The translations under genes and the position numbers were made by a program. From Cellulomonas sp. NS3 (GTDB taxonomy: Bacteria > Actinomycetota > Actinomycetes > Actinomycetales > Cellulomonadaceae), in the NCBI RefSeq assembly GCF_024757985.1, contig NZ_CP103289.1, positions 3,038,001-3,102,000 of the forward strand: a stretch of DNA of 64,000 nt. Reading direction: 5' to 3'. This document shows, piece after piece, positions 35,601-44,760 of this stretch; within the stretch, counting starts at the first letter, position 1, and each line of letters begins with the position of its first letter. The notes below the pieces were generated by a model that saw only the letters and a program-made list of their open reading frames with translations, made no database searches and was not told the origin of the DNA.

Positions 35601-36094
35601 CCGTGGACGCGCACGGGATCGCGCTCGTCGTGGCCACGCTCTGCACGGGCCTCGTCGCCGGGCTCTTCTGGACGTTCGCGCACGCCGTGATGCCCGGGCT
35701 GGGCCGGAGCACCGACACGGTGTTCGTGGCCGGTTTCCAGGCGATCGACCGGGCGATCAGCAACCCCTGGCAGGCCCTCGGCTTCCTCGGCGCGCCGCTC
35801 GCGACGGCGCTGACCGCCGGGCTGCGCCTGCGAGCGGGCGGCGGGCCGGAGCTGGGCTGGACGCTCGCCGCGCTCGGGCTCTACGGGGCCATGGTGGCGG
35901 TCACCTTCCGCGTCCACCTGCCGCTGAACCGACGGATCCAGGCCGCCGGCGACCCCGCGCAGCTGGCCGACGTCGCGGGCGTCCGCAGGGCCTTCGAGCA
36001 GCGCTGGATCCGCTGGAACGTCGTCCGCGCCGCCCTGTCGACGGCTGCCTTCGGCTGCCTCGTCTGGTCCCTGGTGCTGCACGGGTCCGCCTGA
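35597..36094 (+). CDS. DUF1772-like four-span membrane protein
   Basis: 165 residues with four hydrophobic segments (LVVATLCTGLVAGLFWTFA, WQALGFLGAPLATALTAGL, TLAALGLYGAMVAVTFRV and ALSTAAFGCLVWSLVL). The region VHLPLNRRIQA between spans three and four is a hallmark of the DUF1772 family (anthrone-oxygenase-like by fold). Function is unknown; members often accompany NmrA-like or AraC/TetR genes, as here. GTG at 35597 overlaps the stop of the upstream gene, so the two are co-translated. Confidence 0.82.
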   Translation: MTVDAHGIALVVATLCTGLVAGLFWTFAHAVMPGLGRSTDTVFVAGFQAIDRAISNPWQALGFLGAPLATALTAGLRLRAGGGPELGWTLAALGLYGAMVAVTFRVHLPLNRRIQAAGDPAQLADVAGVRRAFEQRWIRWNVVRAALSTAAFGCLVWSLVLHGSA

Positions 36095-36115
36095 CGCCGC
36101 CGGCCCGCGCGGCGG

Positions 36116-36955
36116 TCAGGACCAGCGACCGAGGCGCTCCGCGAGCAGGGCGAGCGCGACCGGGCCCGCGGTCGACGTCCGGAGCACGTGCGGTCCGAGC
36201 CGCACCGTGCGCGCCCCCGCCTCCTGGAGCGTGTCGACCTCGCGCTGCGAGATCCCGCCCTCGGGGCCGACGACGACGAGCACCTCGACGGGGCCGGCGT
36301 TCGCGGCGCGACCCTCGGGTGCGCCGACGGCGTCCGGTCCGGCGCCGGTAGCAGCGGCAGCGGGCAGGCCGGACGCCGGGAGCGCGACGGACGCGAGCGG
36401 CGTGCTCGCCTCCTCGTGCAGCACGAGCGTGAGCCCCCCGCGCCGGGCCGTCTCCTGCACCCGCTCGACCAGGCCGCGCCCGTCGAGCGCCGTCCCGACC
36501 TCCGGGACCCACGCGCGCCGCGACTGCTTCGCCGCCGCCCGGACCGTGCCCAGCCAGCGCAGGCGGCTCTTGGCCGCGCGGTCGCCCCGCCACACCACGA
36601 CCGACCGCTCGGCCTGCCAGGGCACCACCGCGTCGACACCGACCTCGGTGGCCGCCTCGATCGCGAGCTCGTCCCGGTCGCCCTTCGCGAGCGCCTGCAC
36701 GAGCACGAGCGCGACACCCGGCGCCGGCTCCTCGACGCGCGCCTGCACGCGCAGCTCCACGCCGCCCGGGTGCGCACCCTCGACGACGCACTCGAGGCGC
36801 ACGCCCCGGCCGTCGACGACGTCGACCCGCTCCCCGGGCGAACGCCGCTGGACGACACCCGCGTGACGCCCCTCGGCGCCGTCGAGCAGGTGCAGGGCAC
36901 CCGCCTCGACGCCCGCGAGGCCCCCGGGCTCCGCGAGGAAGACCGGCGCGCTCAC
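36116..36955 (-). CDS. rsmE: 16S rRNA m3U1498 methyltransferase RsmE
   Basis: 279 residues of the RsmE branch of the SPOUT superfamily. A PUA-like N-terminal domain is followed by QALAKGDRDELAIEAATEVGVD, ERSVVVWRGDRAAKSRLRW, AAKQSRRAWVPEV and the knot-forming EVLVVVGPEGGISQREVD and VRLGPHVLRTSTAGPVAL. It methylates U1498 in helix 44 of 16S rRNA. GTG at 36955 lies four bases after the dnaJ stop, so it belongs to the hrcA-dnaJ-rsmE series common in actinobacteria. It carries an Ala/Pro-rich insertion near residue 190 relative to the minimal family. Confidence 0.94.
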   Translation of the reverse strand: MSAPVFLAEPGGLAGVEAGALHLLDGAEGRHAGVVQRRSPGERVDVVDGRGVRLECVVEGAHPGGVELRVQARVEEPAPGVALVLVQALAKGDRDELAIEAATEVGVDAVVPWQAERSVVVWRGDRAAKSRLRWLGTVRAAAKQSRRAWVPEVGTALDGRGLVERVQETARRGGLTLVLHEEASTPLASVALPASGLPAAAATGAGPDAVGAPEGRAANAGPVEVLVVVGPEGGISQREVDTLQEAGARTVRLGPHVLRTSTAGPVALALLAERLGRWS

Positions 36956-36959
36956 CGGC

Positions 36960-38087
36960 TCAGCGCCCCGCGAGCTTGTCGCGCAGCTTGGCGAAGACCC
37001 CGGCGCTCGCCGCCGAGAGCCGCCCCTCGGGGCGCTCCTCGCCGCGCAGCACCGCGAGCCGGCGCACGAGCTCGGCCTGCTCGTCGTCGAGCGACGTCGG
37101 GACCTGGACCTCGACGTGGACGTGCAGGTCGCCGCGGCCGCCGACGTGCAGACGCCCGACGCCGAGCCCCTTGAGCGTCACGACCTGGCCCGGCTGCGTG
37201 CCCGGGCGCAGGTCGATCTCGCGCGGGCCGTCGAGCGTGTCGAGCACGAGCACCGTGCCGAGCGCGGCCGCGGTCATCGGGACCGGCAGGGTGCAGTGCA
37301 GGTCGTCGCCGTTGCGCATGAACGTCTCGTGCTTGCGCTCGCGGACCTCGAGGTAGACGTCACCGGCGGGGCCGCCGGCCGGGCCGACCTCGCCCTGGCC
37401 CGTGAGCTTGATGCGCGTCCCGGTGTCGACGCCCGCAGGGACGTCGACGCTCAGGGTCCGGCGCGAGCGCACCCGGCCCTCGCCCGAGCACTCGGTGCAC
37501 GGCTCGGGGATCACGGTCCCGAAGCCGTGGCACGCGGCACACGGCTGCGAGGTCATGACCTGGCCCAGGAACGAGCGCGCGACCCGCTGCACGCTGCCCC
37601 GCCCGCCGCAGACCTCGCACGTGCGCGGCGAGGTCCCCGGGCGGCAGCACGTTCCCGAGCAGGTGGGGCACACGACGGCGGTGTCGACCTGCACGTCGCG
37701 GTGCACGCCGAACGTCGTCTCCGCGAGGTCCAGGTCGAGGCGCACGAGCGCGTCCTGCCCGCGGCGCGCGCGCGGGATCGGGCCGCGCTGGGCCCCGGCG
37801 CCGGCCGCGGCGCCGAAGAAGGTCTCGAAGATGTCCTGGAAGCCGAAGCCGCCGCCCATGCCGCCGCCGGGCGACGCGGGGTCCGCGCCCAGGTCGTACA
37901 TGCGGCGCTTCTCCGGGTTGGAGAGCACCTCGTACGCGCGGGAGACGTCCTTGAAGCGCTCGTCCGAGGCCCCCTCCGTCCCGGCGACGTCCGGGTGGTG
38001 CTCGCGCGCGAGGCGCCGGTAGGCCTTCTTGATCTGCTCCGGGCTCGCGTCGCGCGGCACGCCGAGGATCTCGTAGTAGTCGCTCAC
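36960..38087 (-). CDS. dnaJ: Molecular chaperone DnaJ (type I)
   Basis: 375 residues. The J domain [22 protein letters not shown] includes the HPD tripeptide (REHHPDVAG), followed by a Gly/Phe-rich region. Four zinc-finger repeats follow ([32 protein letters not shown]), then the substrate-binding C-terminal domains. The first zinc repeat reads [12 protein letters not shown], slightly off the usual CxxCxGxG. DnaJ stimulates DnaK ATPase activity and presents unfolded clients. GTG at 38087 follows an AGAGAG sequence. The position directly after hrcA identifies it as the DnaJ2 often seen in actinobacteria, a second copy separate from the dnaK operon. Heat control by HrcA through the upstream CIRCE is likely. 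Confidence 0.95.
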   Translation of the reverse strand: MSDYYEILGVPRDASPEQIKKAYRRLAREHHPDVAGTEGASDERFKDVSRAYEVLSNPEKRRMYDLGADPASPGGGMGGGFGFQDIFETFFGAAAGAGAQRGPIPRARRGQDALVRLDLDLAETTFGVHRDVQVDTAVVCPTCSGTCCRPGTSPRTCEVCGGRGSVQRVARSFLGQVMTSQPCAACHGFGTVIPEPCTECSGEGRVRSRRTLSVDVPAGVDTGTRIKLTGQGEVGPAGGPAGDVYLEVRERKHETFMRNGDDLHCTLPVPMTAAALGTVLVLDTLDGPREIDLRPGTQPGQVVTLKGLGVGRLHVGGRGDLHVHVEVQVPTSLDDEQAELVRRLAVLRGEERPEGRLSAASAGVFAKLRDKLAGR

Positions 38088-38127
38088 TGAACTCTCTCTG
38101 TGCTGGGGGGAACGCAGGGGGGAGGCG

Positions 38128-39159
38128 TCATCCGGCGAGGATCCGGGACAGGTACCGCGCGACCGCGCGGACCGAGGCCATCGTCGCCGGGTAGTCCATG
38201 CGCAGCGGCCCGATCGAACCGATCCGGGCCACCGCCGTGCTGTCGTCGCGTGCCCCGCTGTAGCCGCTCGTGACGAAGCTCGTCTCGAGCAGGCCCTCGT
38301 GCTGGGTCTCGCGCCCGATGCGCACCGCGACCCCGCCCGAGTCCTCGGCCATCTCGCTGAGGAGCCGCAGCAGCACGACCTGCTCGTCGAGCGCCTCGAG
38401 GACCGGGCCGATCGTGTGCGTGAAGTCCGAGCCGGTGCCACGCGCGAGGTTCGCCGTCCCGGCGAGCACGATGCGCTCCTCGATCTCCTGCCGCAGCGTC
38501 TCCTCGACGACCGCGACGACCGAGCGCACGAGCGGCACGTCGTGCGGGGCGAACGCGTCGGGGAGCGCGGCGAGCACCCCGTCGAGCTCGGGCAGGCGCC
38601 GGCCGACGGCCGCGACGTTGAGCCGCGCCCGCAGCTGGGCGACGACGCCCTCCTCGACGTCGGCGGTGAGCTCGAGCGTGCGCTGCTCGACGCGGCCGTT
38701 GTCCGTGATGATGACGACGAGCAGGCGGCGGTCGCCCACCGGCACGAGCTCGAGGTGGCGCAGCGCGGAGCGCCGCAGCGACGGGTACTGCACGACCGCG
38801 ACCTGCTGCGTGAGCTGCGCGAGCAGCCGCACGGACCGGTCGACGACGTCGTCGAGGTCGACGGCGTCCTCGAGGAACGACTGGATCGCGCGCTTCTCGG
38901 GCGCGGAGAGCGGCTTGACGGTCGAGAGCCGGTCGACGAACAGCCGGTAGCCCTTGTCGGTCGGGACGCGGCCCGCGGACGTGTGCGGCTGGGCGATGTA
39001 GCCGCCCTCCTCGAGGGCCGCCATGTCGTTGCGGATCGTCGCGGGCGAGACGCCGAGCGAGTGCCGCTCGACGAGCGCGCGCGAGCCGACCGGCTCCTTG
39101 GTCTGCACGTAGTCCTCGACGATCGCGCGCAGCACGTCGAGCTTGCGGTCCTCGCTCAT
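38128..39159 (-). CDS. hrcA: Heat-inducible transcription repressor HrcA
   Basis: 343 residues. The winged-helix N-terminus includes [27 protein letters not shown] and [38 protein letters not shown], diagnostic of HrcA. The central GAF-like and dimerisation regions follow. HrcA represses chaperone genes by binding CIRCE and is kept active by GroEL. ATG at 39159 has a textbook ribosome binding site, AGGAGGTGCG. A CIRCE element and a TAGAAT -10 lie about 90-120 bases upstream, so it is autoregulated together with dnaJ. Confidence 0.96.
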   Translation of the reverse strand: MSEDRKLDVLRAIVEDYVQTKEPVGSRALVERHSLGVSPATIRNDMAALEEGGYIAQPHTSAGRVPTDKGYRLFVDRLSTVKPLSAPEKRAIQSFLEDAVDLDDVVDRSVRLLAQLTQQVAVVQYPSLRRSALRHLELVPVGDRRLLVVIITDNGRVEQRTLELTADVEEGVVAQLRARLNVAAVGRRLPELDGVLAALPDAFAPHDVPLVRSVVAVVEETLRQEIEERIVLAGTANLARGTGSDFTHTIGPVLEALDEQVVLLRLLSEMAEDSGGVAVRIGRETQHEGLLETSFVTSGYSGARDDSTAVARIGSIGPLRMDYPATMASVRAVARYLSRILAG

Positions 39160-39249
39160 CGCACCTCCTGGCCGTCGGACCTGTGGCGTGCCCGGAGCGC
39201 GTCGGCCACCAGGCGACCGCCCGCGGGGCGGGCCGGACCGGCGCAGGCG

Positions 39250-39274
39250 TGGCACTCAGGCATCGAGAGTGCCA
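39250..39274 (-). promoter_or_regulatory. CIRCE operator for HrcA
   Basis: TGGCACTC (39250-39257) and GAGTGCCA (39267-39274) form a perfect 8-base inverted repeat with the canonical 9-base spacer, matching the CIRCE core GCACTC-N9-GAGTGC. It lies directly downstream of the TAGAAT hexamer, where bound HrcA would block initiation. Confidence 0.9.
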
Positions 39275-39280
39275 ATTCTA
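39275..39280 (-). promoter_or_regulatory. -10 hexamer TAGAAT of the hrcA-dnaJ promoter
   Basis: TAGAAT on the minus strand abuts the CIRCE element. The predicted start point falls within the first CIRCE arm, giving a leader of about 105 bases before the hrcA ATG. No good -35 is visible. Confidence 0.6.
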
Positions 39281-39430
39281 CCTGGCGGACGGCGCTGCCT
39301 CGCGGCGGGACGGGCGCACGTGACGCGCGCCACGACCCGGGCGCCCGGCGGCTCGCGGTGCGCCGGTCTGCGCTCCGGGGGAACGCCGACACGCGTGGGT
39401 GCGCTCTCCCGGCTCGGCAGAGGCGTCCGG

Positions 39431-40570
39431 TCAGGCGGCGGGCACCCGCTGCACGAGGTGGTCGACGAGGTCGCCGACGTCGACGGTGCCCAGCACGATG
39501 CCGCTCGCCTCGACGCACACGACCGGCGCCCCGCGCCAGATGACCGCGCGAGCCGTCGCCCGCCGCAGCACCTCGAGCGGCGCCGCGGACGGCGTCACCA
39601 CCAGCGCCGGCGCGAGGTGCGTCCCGCCGGACGGGTCGCGCACGACGACGCTCGCGGGACGGTTGCGCGCGTCGAGCACGACGGCGCCGGGGGCCGCACC
39701 GGTCGCGTGGCGGGCCATCGTCGCGGGCAGCACCTGCGCGACGCGGACGAGGCCGACGACGTGCTCCCCGCGGTCGGTGCTCGCGGCGGTCGCGCGCACG
39801 AACGCCGTCATCTCGTCGTCCATCCCGGTCCAGCCCGACGCGGGGCGACCGAGCGCGTAGCCCTGGACGAGCGGGACCCCGAGGTGGATGAGGGCCGCGA
39901 GCTCCTCGCGCGTCTCGACGCCCTCGGCGACGAGCCAGGCGTCCATCTCGCCCGCGAGGTCGCCCAGCATCCGCACCGTGGCGCGCTGCACCGGGTCGGC
40001 GTGCACGCCCGTGATGAGCGCGCGGTCGAGCTTGACGATGTCCGGCCGCACGCGCAGGAGCTGGGTGAGCCCGGAGTGCCCGGTCCCGGCGTCGTCGATC
40101 GCGACGAGCCCGCCGAGCGCCCGCACCTCTGCGAGCACGTCGCCGAGCGCGTCGTCGTCGTGCGCCGCGACGTGCTCCGTCAGCTCGACCACGACGCCGT
40201 CGAGCCGGCCGCGCTCGAACAGCGCACCGCGCACGACCGGCTCGGCCATGAGGTGCGGCTCGACGTTGATCGAGCAGAAGCCGTCGACGACGCCCCGCTC
40301 GCGCAGCGCGTGCATCGAGCGCAGCACGATCGCGGTGAGCAGCGCGTCGACCCCGCGGCGCCGCGCGGCCGCGAACCACACGTCCGGGCTCGCCGCCGGC
40401 GGACCGTCGAAGCGCGAGAGCAGCTCGTACCCGCCGACCCGCGCGTGCGTCACGTCGATGATCGGCTGCGCGACGAGGCGCACACCCTCCCCTGCGAGCA
40501 CCCGGTCGAGCGCGTCGTCCCACACCGGGTCGTCGAGCTCGTCCGTCGCGCGCGTCACGACCGCCGTCAT
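39431..40570 (-). CDS. EAL-domain c-di-GMP phosphodiesterase with C-terminal CBS-like region
   Basis: 379 residues. The EAL domain starts RLVAQPIIDVTHARVGGYELL, with ELL in place of EAL. Key residues are retained: the first Glu (YELLSR, about 48-53), Asn in CSINVEP, Glu in VELTEH, Asp pair in IDDAGTGHSG, Lys in IVKLDRAL, Glu in AEGVET and Gln in LVQGYALGRP. It may therefore hydrolyse c-di-GMP. The C-terminal 130 residues (VVGLVRVAQVLPATMARH, VVVTPSAAPLEVLRRATA) look like a degenerate CBS pair that could sense a nucleotide. ATG at 40570 follows GAGGGGGAGGC. It stands alone between DUF3097 and hrcA. Confidence 0.87.
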   Translation of the reverse strand: MTAVVTRATDELDDPVWDDALDRVLAGEGVRLVAQPIIDVTHARVGGYELLSRFDGPPAASPDVWFAAARRRGVDALLTAIVLRSMHALRERGVVDGFCSINVEPHLMAEPVVRGALFERGRLDGVVVELTEHVAAHDDDALGDVLAEVRALGGLVAIDDAGTGHSGLTQLLRVRPDIVKLDRALITGVHADPVQRATVRMLGDLAGEMDAWLVAEGVETREELAALIHLGVPLVQGYALGRPASGWTGMDDEMTAFVRATAASTDRGEHVVGLVRVAQVLPATMARHATGAAPGAVVLDARNRPASVVVRDPSGGTHLAPALVVTPSAAPLEVLRRATARAVIWRGAPVVCVEASGIVLGTVDVGDLVDHLVQRVPAA

Positions 40571-40758
40571 GCCTCCCCCTCGCCCGTAAGTCACAGCCGC
40601 CTTGTCCATCGGTTGTCCAGCTCCGCGACATGAGCCCCGGGACCCGACGTGTTTTCCCTGGTCACGCACCAGCCCGTCTCCCACCCGGACGGGCCACCCG
40701 CCCGTCACCCGGACGCGCCGTCACCGCACGGCGCGGTGCCCGTCCGTGGACCCCCGTC

Positions 40759-40764
40759 TACGCT
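40759..40764 (+). promoter_or_regulatory. -10 hexamer TACGCT, leaderless start of the DUF3097 gene
   Basis: TACGCT ends six bases before the GTG at 40771; no Shine-Dalgarno lies between. Confidence 0.45.
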
Positions 40765-40770
40765 GCCCGG

Positions 40771-41637
40771 GTGACCCACGACCGCTACGGGAACGACGTC
40801 CTCGGGAGCACCCGGCCGGCGCCCTCGCACCACCGCGCCCCCCGCACCTCACGCCCGCAGACCGCCGAGCCGGGGCTCGTCGTCGAGGAGGTCATGACCG
40901 GCTGGGTCGGGGCCGTCGTGCGCGTCGAGAAGTCCGGCGGGCAGCACGTCGTCGTCCTCGAGGACCGGCGGGGGAAGACCCGCACCTTCCCGCTCGGGCC
41001 CGGCTTCTGGGTCGACGGCGAGCCCGTGGAGCTGCTCCCGCCTGCCGGTCCGGCCGCACCCGCGGCCCCGACGCGCACCGCCTCCGGCTCGGTCGCCGTG
41101 CCGCACGCGAAGGCCCGCGTCGCGCGCGGCAGCCGCATCTGGGTCGAGGGCAAGCACGACGCCGAGCTCGTCGAGAAGGTCTGGGGCGACGACCTGCGGC
41201 TCGAGGGCGTCGTCGTCGAGCTGCTCGACGGCGTGGACAACCTGGCCGACGCCCTCGCCGACTTCGGCCCGACGCGCGAGCGCCGCGTCGGCGTCCTCGT
41301 CGACCACCTCGTGCCCGGCTCGAAGGAGCGCCGGATCGCGGACGCCGCGATGCGCACCGTCCCGGCCGGCACGGTGCTCGTGCTCGGCCACCCGTACGTC
41401 GACGTGTGGCAGGCCGTGCGTCCCGAGCGGATCGGTCTCACCGCGTGGCCGACCATCGAGCGCGGCACGGAGTGGAAGCACGGCGTCCTGCGCGAGCTCG
41501 GCTGGCCCGCGGACGAGCAGGCCGACGTCGCGCGGGCGTGGCAGCGCATCCTGCGCTCGGTGCGCTCCTACGCGGACCTCGAGCCGTCGCTGCTCGGGCG
41601 CGTCGAGGAGCTCATCGACTTCGTCACGACCGGCTGA
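40771..41637 (+). CDS. DUF3097 family protein with Toprim-like motifs
   Basis: 288 residues. The opening YGNDVLG is characteristic of DUF3097. The middle part holds IWVEGKHDAELVEKVWGDDL, VVVELLDGVDNLADALADF and RRVGVLVDHLVPGSKE, a pattern resembling a Toprim fold (Glu in EGKHD and the Asp pair later), then HPYVDVWQAVRPER. The family is almost confined to actinobacteria and sits conservatively between hemW and hrcA; a nucleic-acid role is an inference from the Toprim resemblance. GTG at 40771 is favoured over the upstream ATG at 40630 because the family opening begins there and a -10 hexamer sits six bases before it. Confidence 0.87.
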   Translation: MTHDRYGNDVLGSTRPAPSHHRAPRTSRPQTAEPGLVVEEVMTGWVGAVVRVEKSGGQHVVVLEDRRGKTRTFPLGPGFWVDGEPVELLPPAGPAAPAAPTRTASGSVAVPHAKARVARGSRIWVEGKHDAELVEKVWGDDLRLEGVVVELLDGVDNLADALADFGPTRERRVGVLVDHLVPGSKERRIADAAMRTVPAGTVLVLGHPYVDVWQAVRPERIGLTAWPTIERGTEWKHGVLRELGWPADEQADVARAWQRILRSVRSYADLEPSLLGRVEELIDFVTTG

Positions 41638-41664
41638 GCGCGCCGGTGGTCCCGGTCGCGCCGG

Positions 41665-42369
41665 TCAGGGGGCGACCGGGCGGCCCAGCAGCGTGCGGTA
41701 CAGGTGTGTCTGCGCGACCACCACGAGCGGCGCGGCGAGCACCACGCCCACGCCGCACACGAGCACCCCGACGAGGCACGCGAGCAGCGCGACGACCGCG
41801 AAGCCGGCGCACGCCCCCAGGTTGCGCTGCACGAGCGTCGCGCTCGACCGCAGCGCGGCGACCGGTCCGAGCCCCGTGTCGAGCACGAAGAGCAGCGTGA
41901 ACTGCGCGTAGAGCATCACGGCGAGCACCGGCAGGTAGCACAGCAGCGTGCCGAGCCCTGCGAGCGCCGCGACGAGCAGCGCGGCGAGGAGCACCTGACC
42001 GGTCCGCCCGCCGCCGGCGAACGTGCGCGCGGTCGGCACCCGGCCCTCGGTCACCGCGAGGGCACCCCGCGTCAGCACGGCCTGCACGAGCCCCGCGAGG
42101 AGCATCCCCGTCACCGCGAGGAGCAGTACGAGGCCCGCGAAGCCCGCGACGCCGAGCACCCGGAGCGCGGACGCGTCCTCGCCCGCGACGGCGTCGACGA
42201 ACCGCGCGACCCCCCGGCCGACCGCGAGCGTCACGAGCAGCTGCAGCAGCGCGGCCGCCACCGTCGCCGCGAGCGCGGCCAGCAGGAACGGCCCGGCGTG
42301 GTCGCGGACCTTCCGGACGGCGTATCCGTAGGCGTCCTCGACGCCCCTGTCCGGCATGGGGTCGCTCAT
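41665..42369 (-). CDS. Six-span integral membrane protein of unknown function
   Basis: 234 residues with about six hydrophobic segments, including FLLAALAATVAAALLQLLVTLAV, LLLAVTGMLLAGLVQAVL and LVGVLVCGVGVVLAAPLVVVA. The order AGLGTLLCYLPVLAVMLYAQFTLLFVLD followed by the GLGPVAALRSSATLVQRNLG block resembles DUF975/DUF4013-type or GDPD-membrane-domain proteins. ATG at 42369 has a clear GAGGAGAAC ribosome site. It is divergent from two DUF4870 genes across a 189-base interval and convergent with the DUF3097 gene. No enzymatic residues are recognisable. Confidence 0.75.
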   Translation of the reverse strand: MSDPMPDRGVEDAYGYAVRKVRDHAGPFLLAALAATVAAALLQLLVTLAVGRGVARFVDAVAGEDASALRVLGVAGFAGLVLLLAVTGMLLAGLVQAVLTRGALAVTEGRVPTARTFAGGGRTGQVLLAALLVAALAGLGTLLCYLPVLAVMLYAQFTLLFVLDTGLGPVAALRSSATLVQRNLGACAGFAVVALLACLVGVLVCGVGVVLAAPLVVVAQTHLYRTLLGRPVAP

Positions 42370-42558
42370 CGTTCTCCTCGGGTCGGGTGCGGCACCATCC
42401 TGGCTGCACGACGGTCCCGGCACCCGTCCGGCCGCGCGCGACCGGGGCCGGGTGGGCGGATTTTCCCGGGTTTGTCCCTGAGCCGCACGCCGGACCACTA
42501 GTGTGCGGCGCATCGGCGCGTCCGCCGCGCCGGAACCCCCTCACGCGAAAGGCTCGAC

Positions 42559-42933
42559 ATGAGTGACCACCCGCCCACGGCGCACCCCGCCGCTCCGCTC
42601 ACCGACGCGGAGACCCGTCAGTGGGCCGGACTGGCCCACCTCGGCGGGATCCTGTGGATCATCCCGGGCCTCATCATCTGGCTGGTCTTCCGGGCGCGCA
42701 GCGCGTTCGTCGACCAGGAGGGCAAGAAGGCCGTCAACTTCCAGATCACCCTGCTGCTCGCGGGCGTCGCGCTCTCCGTCCTCGGCGGGATCATCGACCC
42801 GCTGTGGGCGCTCACGCAGCTCGCCAACTTCGCCCTCTGGGTCGTCTCGATCATCTTCTCGATCCAGGGCTACCTCGCCGTGCAGCGCGGCCAGGCCTAC
42901 CGCTACCCCGTCTCGCTGGAGCTGATCAAGTGA
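42559..42933 (+). CDS. DUF4870 family membrane protein, copy 1
   Basis: 124 residues. The DUF4870 core begins ETRQWAGLAHLGGILWIIPGLIIWLVF, continues FVDQEGKKAVNFQITLL and ends in a paired hairpin of membrane spans with YRYPVSLELIK. The family resembles Tic20-like small membrane proteins; function is unknown. ATG at 42559 follows AAAGGCTCGAC. Its stop overlaps the GTG start of a second DUF4870 gene, an apparent tandem duplication. Confidence 0.88.
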   Translation: MSDHPPTAHPAAPLTDAETRQWAGLAHLGGILWIIPGLIIWLVFRARSAFVDQEGKKAVNFQITLLLAGVALSVLGGIIDPLWALTQLANFALWVVSIIFSIQGYLAVQRGQAYRYPVSLELIK

Positions 42934-43424
42934 CCACCAACCCCGAGAACCCGCAGCAGCCCTCCGGCGCCGTCCCTCCGCCGCCCGCCGCCGGCTACGG
43001 CCAGCCCGGCGCCGTGCCGCCCCCGCCCGCACCCGGCTACGGGGCACCCCAGGGCGGCTACCCGCCGGCCGGCTACGGCGCCCCCGGCGTCGGCGCACCG
43101 CTCAACGAGTCGGACCAGCGGATGTGGGCGATCTTCGCGCACGTCGGCGGCATCATCACGTACTTCGTCGCGCCGCTCGTCATCTGGCTGGTCTTCAAGG
43201 GCCGCGGCCAGTACGTCGAGGACCAGTCGAAGGAGGCGCTGAACTGGCACATCACGCTGCTCATCGCCTACGCGGTGTGCTTCGTCACGAGCTTCGTCTT
43301 CATCGGCCTCGTGCTGTTCTTCGTCGTCGCGCTCGCGCAGCTGATCTTCGGCATCCTCGCGGCCGTGGCCGCGAGCTCGAACCAGTACTACCGCTACCCG
43401 CTCACGCTGCGGCTCATCAAGTGA
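42930..43424 (+). CDS. DUF4870 family membrane protein, copy 2
   Basis: 164 residues. A Pro/Gly/Tyr-rich cytoplasmic N-terminus carries repeats of the type PPPPAAGYGQPGAV, then the same core as its neighbour: DQRMWAIFAHVGGIITYFVAPLVIWLVF, YVEDQSKEALNWHITLL and a C-terminal YRYPLTLRLIK. The PGY-rich tail is typical of actinobacterial proteins of this class and may mediate protein contacts. GTG at 42930 overlaps the copy 1 stop. A strong terminator hairpin follows 20 bases after the stop. Confidence 0.88.
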   Translation: MTTNPENPQQPSGAVPPPPAAGYGQPGAVPPPPAPGYGAPQGGYPPAGYGAPGVGAPLNESDQRMWAIFAHVGGIITYFVAPLVIWLVFKGRGQYVEDQSKEALNWHITLLIAYAVCFVTSFVFIGLVLFFVVALAQLIFGILAAVAASSNQYYRYPLTLRLIK

Positions 43425-43443
43425 GCTGAACCCCGCAGGTCCC

Positions 43444-43477
43444 GACGCCCCGCGCTCCGAGAGGTGCGCGGGGCGTC
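43444..43477. terminator. Bidirectional terminator between DUF4870 copy 2 and hemW
   Basis: GACGCCCCGCGC (43444-43455) and GCGCGGGGCGTC (43466-43477) form a perfect 12-base stem with a 10-base loop, between two convergent genes. There is no U-tract. A short near-repeat of GTCGTCGTGCG follows. Confidence 0.72.
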
Positions 43478-43521
43478 GTCGTGCGCGGGGTGTCGTCGTG
43501 CGTGGGTCGTCGGCCGGCCGG

Positions 43522-44760
43522 TCAGTCGGTCAGCGTGCGCACCACGGCGTCCGCGAGCAGCCGCCCGCGCCGGGTGAGCAGCACGCGCCGCTCGCCGTCG
43601 GCGCCCAGCGCGGCCGGCCCGTCGACGAGCCCGTCCGCGACGAGCCCCGCGACCCGGCCGCGTGCCCCGCCGCTCAGCGCACCGAGCCCCAGGCCCTCCG
43701 CGAGCCGCACCCCGAGCATCACGCGCTCGAGCTGCGCCGCGTCGGCGGCGACGGTCTCCCGCCCCGCGGCCGGGCTCAGGCCGCGCGCGAGGCGGTCGGC
43801 GTACGCACGCGGGTGCTTGACGTTCCACCACCGCACACCGCCGACGTGGCTGTGCGCGCCGGGCCCGACGCCCCACCAGTCGTCCCCGCGCCAGTACGCG
43901 AGGTTGTGCCGGCAGCGGTCGGCGTCCGTGCGGGACCAGTTGCTGACCTCGTACCAGCCGAGCCCGGCGGCGGTCAGGAGCTCGTCGGCGAGCTCGTACT
44001 TGGCGGCGAGGTCGTCCTCGGTCGGCAGCGCGAGCTCGCCGCGGCGGACCTGCACGGCCATGCGCGTCCCCGTCTCGACGACCAGCGCGTAGGCGGACAC
44101 GTGGTCGACGCCGGTGGCCAGCACGGCGTCGAGGCTCGCCCGCCAATCGCCGAGCGACTCCCCCGGCGTCCCGTAGATGAGGTCGAGCGACACGCGCAGC
44201 CCGGCGTCCTGGGCCCAGCGCACGACGTCGGGGATCCGCCGGGGGTCGTGCGTCCGCTCGAGCGTCGCGAGCACGTGCGGCACCGCGGACTGCATCCCGA
44301 ACGACACGCGCGTGAAGCCCGCGGCCGCGAGCTCGGCGAGTGCCCCTGGCGTCACCGAGTCCGGGTTGGCCTCCGTGGTGACCTCGGCGTCCGGCGTCAG
44401 CCCCCAGGCGTCGCGGATGCCGTCGAGCATCCGCACGAGGTCCCGCGCCGGCAGCACCGTCGGGGTCCCCCCGCCCACGAACACGGTGGAGACGGCCCGC
44501 GGGGGCAGGCCGGCGTCCCGCAGCACCCGGGCGCCCAGCGCGATCTCGGTCAGGGCGGTCGACGCGTAGGAGGCCTGGTTCGCGCCGCCGCCGAGCTCGC
44601 TCGCCGTGTACGTGTTGAAGTCGCAGTACCCGCAGCGCACCGTGCAGAACGGCACGTGCAGGTACACGCCGAGCGCCCGGTCGTGGGCGCCGTCGCGGAC
44701 CGAGGCGGGCAGCGCGCCGTCACCCGGTGCGGCGTCGCCGACCGGCAGCGCCGGGCTCAC
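43522..44760 (-). CDS. hemW: Radical SAM heme chaperone HemW
   Basis: 412 residues. The radical SAM cluster motif is in [19 protein letters not shown] (CxxxCxxC). The block [12 protein letters not shown] and [29 protein letters not shown], and the HemN C-terminal domain with [23 protein letters not shown], place it with HemW rather than true HemN; HemW inserts heme into respiratory enzymes. GTG at 44760 overlaps the lepA stop (GTGA), the lepA-hemW pairing common across bacteria. Confidence 0.93.
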   Translation of the reverse strand: MSPALPVGDAAPGDGALPASVRDGAHDRALGVYLHVPFCTVRCGYCDFNTYTASELGGGANQASYASTALTEIALGARVLRDAGLPPRAVSTVFVGGGTPTVLPARDLVRMLDGIRDAWGLTPDAEVTTEANPDSVTPGALAELAAAGFTRVSFGMQSAVPHVLATLERTHDPRRIPDVVRWAQDAGLRVSLDLIYGTPGESLGDWRASLDAVLATGVDHVSAYALVVETGTRMAVQVRRGELALPTEDDLAAKYELADELLTAAGLGWYEVSNWSRTDADRCRHNLAYWRGDDWWGVGPGAHSHVGGVRWWNVKHPRAYADRLARGLSPAAGRETVAADAAQLERVMLGVRLAEGLGLGALSGGARGRVAGLVADGLVDGPAALGADGERRVLLTRRGRLLADAVVRTLTD

